Shown here in pieces: positions 1 to 7,616 of a DNA stretch of 56,001 bases. How positions within the stretch are numbered: position 1 is the first letter of the stretch; the number at the start of each line of letters is the position of its first letter. The DNA comes from an uncultured Clostridia bacterium. Lineage in GTDB: Bacteria; Bacillota; Clostridia; Christensenellales; Borkfalkiaceae. A model generated the notes under the pieces. The model worked only from the letters and a program-made list of their open reading frames with translations. It searched no databases and had not been told where the DNA came from. The position numbers and the translations under genes were made by a program. The stretch is taken from contig CANRDX010000007.1 of NCBI GenBank assembly GCA_947629485.1, positions 1-56,001 of the forward strand, in the 5' to 3' direction.

Positions 1-531
1 TTGCTCGAAAATTTAGCTCTGTTTCAAGGAGAAAAATGTCTTTTTTCCTGTGTCTCGCACGAAGTCTTTTCGCTGTATCACATGGCAGAAGTGGACGACA
101 GCCTCAAAGACGCGGTGATATCCGCCGTAAACGACACCATCAAGAATATGCCGCTATACGGGCAAATGCAAAAAATCGCATTGGGCTTGAAGAACAAGCC
201 AAAAGCCGATTTGAAAAAAGAGATGCGTATTCTCCGCGACCTGTGCTGGTATGTCGATGAAGCGGTTCACTACTATTTCTATATGAAGCCGTCGAAGCCG
301 TGCGGCTTTGCAAAGTTCCGACAAATTGCAAAAAATTACCTGACCGAAGAAACATATTCCGTCCTCGCGCCCCTGAACGATTTTGCCGACCTGCAACCGC
401 TTCCAATTCCCAAGACGGCGGAGGAAGTGAGAAGCGGCAGAGGAAAATTCGCACCGCAATATCTGCAAAGTGAGTATTACAAGCAAGTCGAGCGGGAACT
501 GAGTATGTTGGAATACATAATGGGGTTATAA
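1..531 (+). CDS. Unrecognised protein, probably cut by the left edge
   Basis: The reading frame is open from the first base and ends at a TAA at 529-531, giving 176 residues; the TTG at position 1 may be only the window edge, so the true start could lie to the left. I recognise no family. The product looks soluble and mostly helical, with an aromatic-rich stretch (VHYYFYMKP) near the middle and many charged residues in the last third. No signal peptide or membrane segment is seen. Base composition is clearly more AT-rich than the rest of the window, as in the S41 peptidase that begins 16 bases after its stop, so the two may share an origin and a transcript. Confidence 0.55.
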   Translation: MLENLALFQGEKCLFSCVSHEVFSLYHMAEVDDSLKDAVISAVNDTIKNMPLYGQMQKIALGLKNKPKADLKKEMRILRDLCWYVDEAVHYYFYMKPSKPCGFAKFRQIAKNYLTEETYSVLAPLNDFADLQPLPIPKTAEEVRSGRGKFAPQYLQSEYYKQVERELSMLEYIMGL

Positions 532-547
532 TTGTACAGAGAAAATC

Positions 548-1750
548 ATGTGTAACACTACAAAAACGCAAAATCATGATCTTTCGGTAGCAGACGGCTT
601 ATATTTTCTTATGCCCGAACGCGACTTCTTGTTTTCGGTAGATAAATATTTGGCAACTTTCAAAGTATGGGGACATCTCTATTTTTATAAAAAGCAACTT
701 CGCACTTATATCGGCTTTCACGTCAGAAGATATGAAAACGGTTTATTCATCACCCAAGCGGAAAAAGAATTACCGTTTTCAAAAGGAGATGAGATCGTCG
801 CCATCGACGGATTGTCAATCGAAAAAGCTGCTGAAAAATTTGCCGTATTTTTTGATTGCGATTTGCCCGACCGTCAAGGCGAACGTTGGGAAACCGTCAT
901 AGCAAATGCCGACGTAATTACCGTTCGTTCCGAAAAAACATTCGACTACTCCGTTCGGACAGATATTAACAGAGGGATCGGAGAACCCTCTTGCGTATGC
1001 AAGTTTTTCAATAACGATTGTTACTACATAAAACTCACCAATTTCTTTGACGAAGGAGATATTTCGTCAATCGCGGATCATGCCTCAAAAGATATCACTT
1101 CCACCAAAAATCTTATCATTGATCTAAGGAACAACTGCGGCGGGAGCGATACCGTATTTTTGCCGCTTCTGCAATTTTTGCTTGCCGAGGACGATATAAT
1201 GTGCGGCAAGCCGATCTTTACGGGGGAAGATGATATATTATATACCGAACGGAATGCAGACGGACGAATAAAGCTCTATAAAGAGTATCTCGAAAGCAGC
1301 ACTTCCGACGAAGTTCGGAGGTATATTGTCGAGCGAATCGAGGAACAGACAAAAAACAAAGGAAGAGGTTTTTTACCTGCAAAGCGCGATGAATTTTTCT
1401 TCCCGACAAGCGGCACGCGCTATCCCGAAAAGGTCGTTGTCCTTACCGATTGTTATTGCGCATCTTCGGCGGAAAGTTTCGTGGAGATCGCTTCTCGTTT
1501 GCAAAAAGTGACGGTCATCGGTCGTCCCACAATGGGGATAAACGATTATGCCAACCTTACGGCGTTTGATTTCGGAGAATATGTTTTACATTACCCTACT
1601 TCGCGCAGCAGAGCGATAGATAGCGGAAAGGGCACGAGAGGCAAAGGACTTCAACCCGATATTTATGTTCCGTGGACGCCAAAAAATATATTTGAAGATA
1701 CAGAGTTGTCCGTTGCGGCAAATTGGCTGGCAAAAACAAATAAAGAATAA
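548..1750 (+). CDS. S41 family (tail-specific protease-like) serine peptidase
   Basis: This 400-residue protein has the C-terminal processing peptidase core. A short PDZ-like segment (KGDEIVAIDG) lies near residues 80-95, the strand NLIIDLRNNCGG near 187-199, the probable nucleophile in CASSAES (Ser306 or Ser307), and a candidate catalytic lysine near residue 361 in DSGKGTRGKG. In family S41 a Ser-Lys dyad cleaves peptide bonds. Unlike CtpA it has no signal peptide or transmembrane segment, so it probably acts in the cytoplasm; substrate unknown. The ATG has only a weak purine-rich upstream site. Base composition is AT-rich compared with everything after 1886, which suggests a different history from the housekeeping genes. 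A terminator hairpin follows directly. Confidence 0.85.
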   Translation: MCNTTKTQNHDLSVADGLYFLMPERDFLFSVDKYLATFKVWGHLYFYKKQLRTYIGFHVRRYENGLFITQAEKELPFSKGDEIVAIDGLSIEKAAEKFAVFFDCDLPDRQGERWETVIANADVITVRSEKTFDYSVRTDINRGIGEPSCVCKFFNNDCYYIKLTNFFDEGDISSIADHASKDITSTKNLIIDLRNNCGGSDTVFLPLLQFLLAEDDIMCGKPIFTGEDDILYTERNADGRIKLYKEYLESSTSDEVRRYIVERIEEQTKNKGRGFLPAKRDEFFFPTSGTRYPEKVVVLTDCYCASSAESFVEIASRLQKVTVIGRPTMGINDYANLTAFDFGEYVLHYPTSRSRAIDSGKGTRGKGLQPDIYVPWTPKNIFEDTELSVAANWLAKTNKE

Positions 1751-1762
1751 GAATAGCAAAGA

Positions 1763-1815
1763 CCCGCCGAAGGAGCGCAATGGAGCGCAATTCTTCCTCG
1801 GCGGGCGTTGTTTAT
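1763..1815 (+). terminator. Probable terminator after the S41 peptidase
   Basis: An 8-bp perfect stem, CCCGCCGA (1763-1770) with TCGGCGGG (1798-1805), is followed by a weak T-rich stretch (GTTGTTTA). The loop holds the tandem repeat listed separately. It lies 12 bases after the stop codon and before a strong promoter, which supports a transcript end. The poor U-tract makes efficiency uncertain. Confidence 0.6.
1772..1791 (+). repeat. Tandem 10-mer, two copies
   Basis: GGAGCGCAAT occurs twice in direct succession inside the loop of the terminator hairpin. It is a perfect two-copy duplication, probably replication slippage; no function is evident. Confidence 0.8.
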
Positions 1816-1835
1816 CGCGGGAATTGAATTAGTTC

Positions 1836-1864
1836 TTGACAAATTTCGGGTTTCATGATACAAT
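1836..1864 (+). promoter_or_regulatory. Sigma-A promoter of the metal-binding/DtxR pair
   Basis: TTGACA (1836-1841) and TACAAT (1859-1864) are separated by 17 bases, close to the housekeeping consensus. Transcription would start near 1871, just ahead of the GGAGGT ribosome site at 1875-1880 and the ATG at 1886. No clear DtxR or MntR operator palindrome was recognised over it. Confidence 0.85.
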
Positions 1865-1885
1865 ATTTTTGATTGGAGGTCAAAT

Positions 1886-2146
1886 ATGCTTAAAATCGAA
1901 TTGAAAGTAGAAGGAATGCACTGCGGCATGTGCGAAGCGCATGTAAACGACGCCGTGCGCAAAGCCGCGCCCGAGGCGAAGGAAGTCAAGTCGTCCGCCG
2001 CACAGGGTACGACCTCGTTTCTTGCCGAAACCGATCGTTCTCAAACAGTGAAAGAGGCGATCGAAGAGCTGGGCTATCGCGTGACGGATGTGGCCGTCGC
2101 CGAATATGAGAAAAAAGGATTTTTCGCAAAGTTATTCAAAAAATAA
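1886..2146 (+). CDS. Heavy-metal-associated (HMA) domain protein
   Basis: An 86-residue single HMA domain of the CopZ/Atx1 type. The metal-binding motif GMHCGMC places the ligand cysteines at residues 13 and 16. Family members bind Cu(I) or similar soft metals and pass them to P-type ATPases or sensors. The C-terminus ends in a short basic tail (FFAKLFKK) that could touch membrane or a partner. It starts an apparent two-gene unit with a DtxR-type repressor 31 bases downstream, so the carried metal may be linked to that sensor. No transporter is adjacent, so the metal cannot be named from context. Confidence 0.85.
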   Translation: MLKIELKVEGMHCGMCEAHVNDAVRKAAPEAKEVKSSAAQGTTSFLAETDRSQTVKEAIEELGYRVTDVAVAEYEKKGFFAKLFKK

Positions 2147-2177
2147 CCGATCGTCGTTTCGCAGAAAGGGGAAGATC

Positions 2178-2543
2178 ATGAGGACGCACGAATCCGAAGA
2201 AATGTATCTTGAAACCATCCTTCTTTTGAAGGGCAGGCAGCCTGCCGTTCACGCCATCGACATTGCGGGCGAACTGGGCTATGCCAAGTCGAGCGTTTCG
2301 CGCGCGGTGGGGCTTTTGCATAAAAAGGGATACATCGAACTCAATTCATCCGACGAGATCCGTCTCACCGAATCGGGCATGAAGAAGGCGACGGATATCT
2401 ATGAACGCCACCGCGTGCTGACGGAACTTCTCATGCGCATCGGGGCGGATGAACGGCTCGCGGAAGAAAATGCGTGCCGTATCGAGCATGTCATTTCTCC
2501 CGAACTGTTTGAGATCATGAAACAATTTGCGAAGAAGGCATAG
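2178..2543 (+). CDS. DtxR/MntR-family metal-dependent repressor
   Basis: A 121-residue winged-helix repressor plus dimerisation helices, about the size of MntR and lacking the extra C-terminal domain of DtxR. The candidate metal ligands look like the DtxR set rather than the B. subtilis MntR set: Met9 where MntR has Asp8, His78, and Cys100-Glu103-His104 in ACRIEH, matching Cys102/Glu105/His106 of DtxR. This suggests Fe(II) or Mn(II) sensing and repression of uptake genes elsewhere. I chose the ATG at 2178 because AAAGGGG precedes it; a longer frame starting at 2088 would overlap the HMA gene. Probably co-transcribed with that gene. Confidence 0.85.
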   Translation: MRTHESEEMYLETILLLKGRQPAVHAIDIAGELGYAKSSVSRAVGLLHKKGYIELNSSDEIRLTESGMKKATDIYERHRVLTELLMRIGADERLAEENACRIEHVISPELFEIMKQFAKKA

Positions 2544-2566
2544 CTCGCACAAGAGCTTATGTTACG

Positions 2567-2597
2567 AAAAAGGCGGGGGAGATATCCCCGCCTTTTT
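2567..2597. terminator. Bidirectional terminator
   Basis: AAAAAGGCGGGG, loop GAGATA, then CCCCGCCTTTTT form a strong stem flanked by an A-run on the left and a T-run on the right. It therefore works for the repressor gene on the plus strand and for the convergent VanZ-like gene, whose stop codon lies directly next to it at 2598-2600. Confidence 0.9.
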
Positions 2598-4283
2598 CTA
2601 TTGAGTCTGTTTTCGTTTTCGGACGGTCTGCACGATGAGCGAGATGAGCAGGAACCCGCCGTACACCGCAAGCATGGCGGGGAGATACCCGCTGAAATCG
2701 ATGAGTACATCGCGGAACGAGGAGCCGCGCCCGCTCGTAAAGACGTCGAGCTGTAAGATCTCCGTAAGCCCCGCGAAGGCAAATCCGACAAGTACAAGAA
2801 GCAAAAGCACGACGACGCGGCGTTTCCATGAACCCTTGTCGAAGAGGATCGCCGTTGTACCGAGCAAAACGCCGAGCAGCAGGAAGGCTCCGAAGTGCCC
2901 GAAGAGTTTTCGTATCAACGTCCCCCAACCGCTCACGCCCGAGCTGAACGACTGTTTGGAGACGACAAGGCGCAGAGTGAACGTTTCAACAAGTCCCTGC
3001 TCGGAAGAAAACGCCTCGTTATCGGAGACTTCGGCGGTGAGAACGGCGCCGTCGTCATTTGCCCGATAGGGAAGGATGATCGCGCTCTCCGAGATCTCGG
3101 CGGTCTCGGCGTCCGAGGTCGCAAAGCGGACGAAGTACTCCTCGGGCGTAGCCGAAATCATGAGGGGGAGCCACGTTCCCGCGGGAAGGCTAAGGCTGTA
3201 TTCGTTTACTGTCTCGGTCGCGGAAAGGGGAAGATCGGTGCGCCCCGAAGCGATGGAAGCGCCCAACGTCTCATTGCGCACTTCTATCGTCACGGAGCTT
3301 GCGATCTCGGGGAACGCGGCGGAGTAGACGGTGACGACAGCGCGCCCTTTTTTATTTGCGGTAAATGCGCCCGAGAGCGCGTCGATGGAAAGAACTTCCT
3401 CGTCGGAACTCGTAAAAATCAACAAATCGGAAGAGTCGCTTGCGGGCATGGGTGCCGCGGAAATCGTCCCTTCGTCTCCGACGTACACGATGCCGTGCTG
3501 CATTCCATCGGGAAGTTCGATCGCAATGTCCTCGGGCGGGAGGGGCGCAACGCCTTCCGCAACTTCCAATTCTACCCGATCGGTCAGCTCTGTCTCTCCG
3601 CCCGCAAAGGGGACGTATTTGGCAAAGATCGCCGTTCTTCCCGCCGCCAAAGCGTGCACGACGCCGTTTTGGTCTACGGCGGCGATCTCGTCGTTTTCGG
3701 AGGAGAACGTAATGGGCGCGGTCGCGTCCTCGGGCGTCAGCGCCGCCGAGAGAAGAAGGGAATCGCCCGCTTGCACCGCGGCGCTCTTCGACCCGTCGGC
3801 AAAGGTGAGCGAAAGGCTCTCCGCCACGATTTCGGAAACGGAAAGTTGGACTTCGCGAGTGATCTCATCCTCCGCGAGAGAGGCGGTGATGACGGCGTCG
3901 CCCAATCCGCATGCGGTGATCTTCCCTGCGCGCACGGTCGCGACTTCTTCGTTGCTCGAACGCCATTCCACCTTGCGGTGATTGACGGAAGTATTTTGGG
4001 GCATGATCTCGGTTTGCAGCTGCGCCTTGCTTCCGATCGGAAGGGCGAGCGAGAGGCACTCTTCTTCATCTATGAGGATGCGAAAAGAGTCGGGCGGGAC
4101 GTCGCGGCTCTCGTCGCCGCTCAAATCGGTGAATACGTCGTCTATGATATCGCCTACTGCGCCGCTGTGCTGGGAGGATACATTGCCGGGCAGAACGGAT
4201 TCCACGCAGAGAAGCAGCATTTCCAGCACGGAAAGGGCGAGGAGAAGATATTTGAAAACGATTTTGGCTTTGCTTTTTTTCAT
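2598..4283 (-). CDS. VanZ-like membrane protein with inserted Ig-like (BIG2-type) repeats
   Basis: A 561-residue protein. One transmembrane helix lies near residues 8-28. It is followed by about 400 residues of beta-rich extracellular sequence with three to four bacterial Ig-like repeats, recognisable by recurring patterns such as WRSSNEEVATV, FSSENDEIAAV and FTSSDEEVLSI followed by a Gly-containing ITAS/VTVYS strand. The last ~110 residues have the VanZ pattern: RKLFGHFGAFLLLG, then TEILQL, then GRGSSFRDVLIDFSGY, with about three more helices. VanZ proteins give low-level teicoplanin resistance in VanA elements, but the biochemical role of the wider family is unknown. The arrangement suggests that the loop after the first helix was expanded by Ig domains facing the cell wall. 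Single-gene transcript. Confidence 0.8.
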   Translation of the reverse strand: MKKSKAKIVFKYLLLALSVLEMLLLCVESVLPGNVSSQHSGAVGDIIDDVFTDLSGDESRDVPPDSFRILIDEEECLSLALPIGSKAQLQTEIMPQNTSVNHRKVEWRSSNEEVATVRAGKITACGLGDAVITASLAEDEITREVQLSVSEIVAESLSLTFADGSKSAAVQAGDSLLLSAALTPEDATAPITFSSENDEIAAVDQNGVVHALAAGRTAIFAKYVPFAGGETELTDRVELEVAEGVAPLPPEDIAIELPDGMQHGIVYVGDEGTISAAPMPASDSSDLLIFTSSDEEVLSIDALSGAFTANKKGRAVVTVYSAAFPEIASSVTIEVRNETLGASIASGRTDLPLSATETVNEYSLSLPAGTWLPLMISATPEEYFVRFATSDAETAEISESAIILPYRANDDGAVLTAEVSDNEAFSSEQGLVETFTLRLVVSKQSFSSGVSGWGTLIRKLFGHFGAFLLLGVLLGTTAILFDKGSWKRRVVVLLLLVLVGFAFAGLTEILQLDVFTSGRGSSFRDVLIDFSGYLPAMLAVYGGFLLISLIVQTVRKRKQTQ

Positions 4284-4300
4284 GACGCTCCGCTTTCCTC

Positions 4301-4329
4301 ATTTTATCATATTTTTGCGCGGATTTCAA
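4301..4329 (-). promoter_or_regulatory. Promoter of the VanZ-like gene
   Basis: Read on the minus strand: TTGAAA, 17 bases, TAAAAT, with an extended -10 TG one base before the hexamer. Predicted start is near 4294, about ten bases ahead of the ATG at 4283, so the leader is very short. Confidence 0.65.
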
Positions 4330-4396
4330 GGGGCGCGGGCAAGATATTCGTCCGACTTAAATAAAATAATATGGTTAAACGGACAAAAAATAGTAC

Positions 4397-4425
4397 TTTA
4401 CAAATTTTTTTACACGTGGTATAAT
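4397..4425 (+). promoter_or_regulatory. Sigma-A promoter of nrdR-ispG
   Basis: TTTACA (4397-4402), 17-base spacer, TATAAT (4420-4425) in an AT-rich stretch; start near 4432, leader about 20 bases. No NrdR box pair was recognised here. Confidence 0.88.
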
Positions 4426-4450
4426 AAAAAAAACGGTCAAAAGAGGAATT

Positions 4451-4921
4451 ATGCGTTGTCTTTATTGTAATTGTTCGGAGAGCAAGGTGATCGATTCCCG
4501 CTCCGCCGACGACGACAGAACGATACGTCGCCGCAGGGAATGCGTCGGCTGCGGCAGAAGGTTCACGACCTACGAGACCATCGAAGTCGCGCCCATCCTC
4601 GTCGTGAAGTCAGACGGGAACCGTCAGGCGTTCGACATGGGGAAGATCAAGCGCGGGATCATCAAGGCGTGCGAAAAGCGTCCCGTTCCGCTCGAAAAGA
4701 TCGACCAACTCGCGGAGGATATCACGAAGCGGATCTATAACTCGATGGATCAGGAGATCTCTTCCAAACAAATCGGCGAAATGGTGATGGACGGATTGAA
4801 GGAACTCGACGAAGTCGCCTATGTCCGCTACGCCTCCGTCTACCGTTCCTTCAAAGATATTTCTTCCTTCATGGCGGAACTTCAAAGCATGATGGAAAAG
4901 AAGAGCGAAAAGAAGATATGA
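4451..4921 (+). CDS. nrdR: Transcriptional repressor NrdR
   Basis: A 156-residue protein of normal family length. An N-terminal zinc ribbon uses Cys3, Cys6, Cys31 and Cys34, followed by the arginine-rich DNA-contact segment (TIRRRREC) and an ATP-cone domain from about residue 46. NrdR senses ATP/dATP and represses ribonucleotide reductase genes through NrdR boxes; no reductase gene is in this window. It opens a transcription unit from the promoter at 4397-4425 and its stop overlaps the ispG start (ATGA), implying coupled translation. Confidence 0.97.
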   Translation: MRCLYCNCSESKVIDSRSADDDRTIRRRRECVGCGRRFTTYETIEVAPILVVKSDGNRQAFDMGKIKRGIIKACEKRPVPLEKIDQLAEDITKRIYNSMDQEISSKQIGEMVMDGLKELDEVAYVRYASVYRSFKDISSFMAELQSMMEKKSEKKI

Positions 4922-5961
4922 AGAAAACAGTTCGCGTCGGCGGTGTGACCCTCGGGGGAGGGCATATCGCCGTGCAAAGCATGACCACGGAGAAAACGAG
5001 CGACGTCGAAAAAAGCGTCGCTCAAATTCTGCGTTTGGAGCGGGCGGGGTGCGAGATCGTCCGCGTTGCCGTCCTCGACGAAATTGACGCCCGCGCCATT
5101 TTCGCGATCAAGGAGCAGATCCATATCCCCGTCGTCGCCGATATCCATTTTTCCGCCCGTCTTGCCGTGGTAGCGGCGGAAGCGGGCGCCGATAAACTGC
5201 GCGTCAATCCCGGGAATATGTCGATGGAAGATATCGCGCGCGTCGCAGACTGCGTGAAAGCGCATCGGATCTCCGTTCGCGTGGGCGCCAATTCGGGCAG
5301 TATCGAGCGTTCCTGCTTCCAAAAGTACGGCAGATCCGCCCGTGCGCTCGTCGAGAGCACGCTCGCCTATGCCGCGGCTTTCGAGCGCCTCGGAGTAGAA
5401 GATCTCGTGCTCGCGGCGAAGGCTTCCGATGTTCCCACGACGGTGGACGCCTATACCATGCTCGCGAGCAGGTGCTCATATCCGCTGCATATCGGCGTTA
5501 CGGAAGCGGGAGCGGGGAGAAGCGGTGTCGTCAAAAGCAGCGTGGGGATCGGGGCGCTTCTCTTGAAAGGGATTGGCGATACGATCCGCGTCTCCCTTTC
5601 GGCGGATCCCGTAGAAGAAGTTTACGCCGCGCACGAAATTTTGCGCGCATGCGGGTTGGAGCGGGACTATGTGGAAGTCGTTTCCTGTCCGACTTGCGGC
5701 AGGTGCGAATACGACTGCATCGCCCTCGCGGAGCGCGTCAACGAACGCGTTCGCAGTGTGAAGAAGCGTTTGAAGGTCGCCGTGATGGGCTGCGTCGTCA
5801 ACGGCCCGGGCGAGGCGCAGGACTGCGATCTCGGCATCGCGGGCGGAAAGGACTATTGCATGATCTTCGAGGGAGAGGAGCGCACGCGCGTAAAGAGCGA
5901 AGAGGCGGCGTGCGTCTTTCTCTCCCGTCTCGATAAACTACTCGAACAGGCAGAAAAGTAA
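4918..5961 (+). CDS. ispG: (E)-4-hydroxy-3-methylbut-2-enyl-diphosphate synthase (flavodoxin)
   Basis: A 347-residue bacterial-length IspG. It converts 2-C-methyl-erythritol 2,4-cyclodiphosphate to HMBPP in the MEP isoprenoid pathway using a [4Fe-4S] cluster. The N-terminal TIM barrel begins VRVGGVTLGGG...VQSMTT. The C-terminal cluster domain carries SCPTCGRC (two ligand cysteines) and GCVVNGPGE (third cysteine plus the conserved glutamate). It overlaps nrdR by four bases and is three bases before the PolC-like gene. In many Clostridia ispG sits next to polC and the rimP operon, as here. Confidence 0.97.
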   Translation: MKKTVRVGGVTLGGGHIAVQSMTTEKTSDVEKSVAQILRLERAGCEIVRVAVLDEIDARAIFAIKEQIHIPVVADIHFSARLAVVAAEAGADKLRVNPGNMSMEDIARVADCVKAHRISVRVGANSGSIERSCFQKYGRSARALVESTLAYAAAFERLGVEDLVLAAKASDVPTTVDAYTMLASRCSYPLHIGVTEAGAGRSGVVKSSVGIGALLLKGIGDTIRVSLSADPVEEVYAAHEILRACGLERDYVEVVSCPTCGRCEYDCIALAERVNERVRSVKKRLKVAVMGCVVNGPGEAQDCDLGIAGGKDYCMIFEGEERTRVKSEEAACVFLSRLDKLLEQAEK

Positions 5962-5964
5962 CGG

Positions 5965-7473
5965 ATGAAGAGCAAACAATATCTCGAAGAAATCAGGAAG
6001 GCGGAGGGGCTTTCCCGCGCCATTCTCAAAAAAATCACCGTCGAGGGGAACGAAGCGGTCTTCTCCCTCGTTACGGATAAGAACTACACGCAGGAGGACG
6101 TCGCCTATGCGAGCGAGGTCTCTTCCCGATTCGCCTGCGGCATGAAGGCGACGGCGCGCGTCGTGAAATCGGTACCGAGCGAAGAGGGGGTGCGCCGCGC
6201 CGTGGCGGAGATCCTTTCCGTGCGCTTTCCCGCATTCGCGGCGTTCGTCTCGCCCGAGGATATCACCGTCGCGCTCGACGGCGCGGGAGGGCGCATCTTT
6301 ATCGGGGTCAGCGACCTCGAACGGACGAAGGCGCAGGAGGACGGCGTGACGGACGCCCTTTCCGCCGAGCTTTCGAAAAGTTTCTGCGGCACGTGGTCGG
6401 GGGAATTGAAGGCGGCACGCAAAGCGCTCGGGGAGATCTCGCACGAGGAGATCGCCGTCGAACCCATTCTTGCCCCGCGGATGTTCGATATCGCGGATTA
6501 CGCGCCCATCGACGGCGCGGAGCCGAAATGCGCGCTCTATATTTCCGATTTGGAAAAAAAGGCGGAGAACGTGACCGTCTGCGGCGTCATATCGTATATC
6601 GGGGAACGCCTTTCGAAGAACGGCAAGCCCTATTTTTCCATCACGGTATCTGACGGAACGGGGAGTCTTCGCGTCTCCTACTTCGCAAAGAAGACGACGG
6701 TGGAGAAGATCCGCGCGCTCGCGGCGGGGGACAGCGTTTGTATCACGGGCGATAACGAGCTGTTCAACGGCGCGCTCTCCTTCCGCGCGAAAGCGATCGA
6801 CCGAGGGTCCGCGCCCGAGGGCTTCGTGCCCGAACAGCGCCCATCCCGTCCCGTTCCGCCCCGCTACACCGCAGTCTTTCCCGTTCCGACAGCTGATTTC
6901 GTGCAGGGGGATCTCTTCGGCGCTTCGCCGCTGCCGAAGGAGTTCACCGAACAGACCTTTGTGGTATTCGATCTCGAAACGACGGGCTTGAACAATTCGC
7001 CCGCGTCGGGCACGATGGACCGTATCATCGAGATCGGCGCGGTGAAGATCGAGGGCGGCGCCATCGTCGAGAAGTTTTCCTCGTTTGTCGCCTGCCCCGT
7101 GCGGCTTTCGGCGGAGATCGTGGCGCTCACGGGGATCACGGACGATATGCTCGTCGGCGCGCCCGATATCCAAAAGGTCGTCGCGGATTTTTATCGCTTT
7201 GCGGCGGGAAGCTGTCTCGTCGGCCATAACGTCCAATTCGATTCCAAGTTCATCAAGTATTACGGCGAGCGGGAAGGGTATCTTTTTGAACAGCGCCAAT
7301 ACGATACCGTCACCTTCGCGCAGGAGATGCTGCGGCTCTCCAATTACAAGCTCAACACCGTTGCGGAGCACTTCGGATTTTCCTTCAATCATCACCGCGC
7401 GTTCGACGACGCGTTCGTCACCGCGAAGATCTTCATCGAGCTTGTGCGCATGAAAAACGGGCTGCCGCGATAA
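5965..7473 (+). CDS. PolC-like protein lacking the PHP and polymerase domains (OB fold + DEDDh 3'-5' exonuclease)
   Basis: A 502-residue protein at the position where relatives carry a ~1,400-residue polC. Residues 1-200 resemble the PolC N-terminal region (RMFDIADYAPIDG just before the OB fold). Residues ~200-280 are the OB fold (GVISYIGERLSKNGKPYFSI). A Pro-rich linker spans ~285-325. The exonuclease covers ~330-498 with all DEDDh residues: FDLETTG, HNVQFD, and His-x4-Asp in HHRAFDDA. PHP and polymerase parts are absent. The stop is followed by 45 bases and then the rimP promoter, so this is not a simple frameshift. It probably acts as a separate proofreading or editing exonuclease. A DinG-like or generic DnaQ exonuclease is less likely given the N-terminal match and locus. 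Confidence 0.85.
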   Translation: MKSKQYLEEIRKAEGLSRAILKKITVEGNEAVFSLVTDKNYTQEDVAYASEVSSRFACGMKATARVVKSVPSEEGVRRAVAEILSVRFPAFAAFVSPEDITVALDGAGGRIFIGVSDLERTKAQEDGVTDALSAELSKSFCGTWSGELKAARKALGEISHEEIAVEPILAPRMFDIADYAPIDGAEPKCALYISDLEKKAENVTVCGVISYIGERLSKNGKPYFSITVSDGTGSLRVSYFAKKTTVEKIRALAAGDSVCITGDNELFNGALSFRAKAIDRGSAPEGFVPEQRPSRPVPPRYTAVFPVPTADFVQGDLFGASPLPKEFTEQTFVVFDLETTGLNNSPASGTMDRIIEIGAVKIEGGAIVEKFSSFVACPVRLSAEIVALTGITDDMLVGAPDIQKVVADFYRFAAGSCLVGHNVQFDSKFIKYYGEREGYLFEQRQYDTVTFAQEMLRLSNYKLNTVAEHFGFSFNHHRAFDDAFVTAKIFIELVRMKNGLPR

Positions 7474-7519
7474 AATCGCGTGCGTGCGGAAATTTTTGAA
7501 GAAATTCTCTCGGAAACGC

Positions 7520-7548
7520 TTGCATTTGCCGAACGGATATGCTATACT
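7520..7548 (+). promoter_or_regulatory. Sigma-A promoter of the rimP-nusA-infB operon
   Basis: TTGCAT (7520-7525), 17 bases, TATACT (7543-7548). Start near 7555, giving a ~60-base leader that contains the hairpin at 7577-7598. Confidence 0.8.
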
Positions 7549-7576
7549 TTTTATGCTTGATCAATGAAAATGTGAT

Positions 7577-7604
7577 TGAGAGCGGGTCGCCGCTCTCATT
7601 TCTT
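7577..7604 (+). promoter_or_regulatory. Leader hairpin ahead of rimP, possible attenuator
   Basis: A perfect 9-bp stem, TGAGAGCGG (7577-7585) and CCGCTCTCA (7590-7598), with a 4-base loop GTCG, followed by TTTCTTT. It lies between the operon promoter and the rimP start. The form is that of a weak intrinsic terminator or an RNA-stabilising stem; no known leader family could be assigned. Confidence 0.5.
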
Positions 7605-7616
7605 TATGGGTGGGGC

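Noticed and set aside
5938-7395. 485-codon open frame antisense to the PolC-like gene
   Set aside because: Same codon-bias shadow; low-complexity Arg/Asp-rich product with no ribosome site or promoter.
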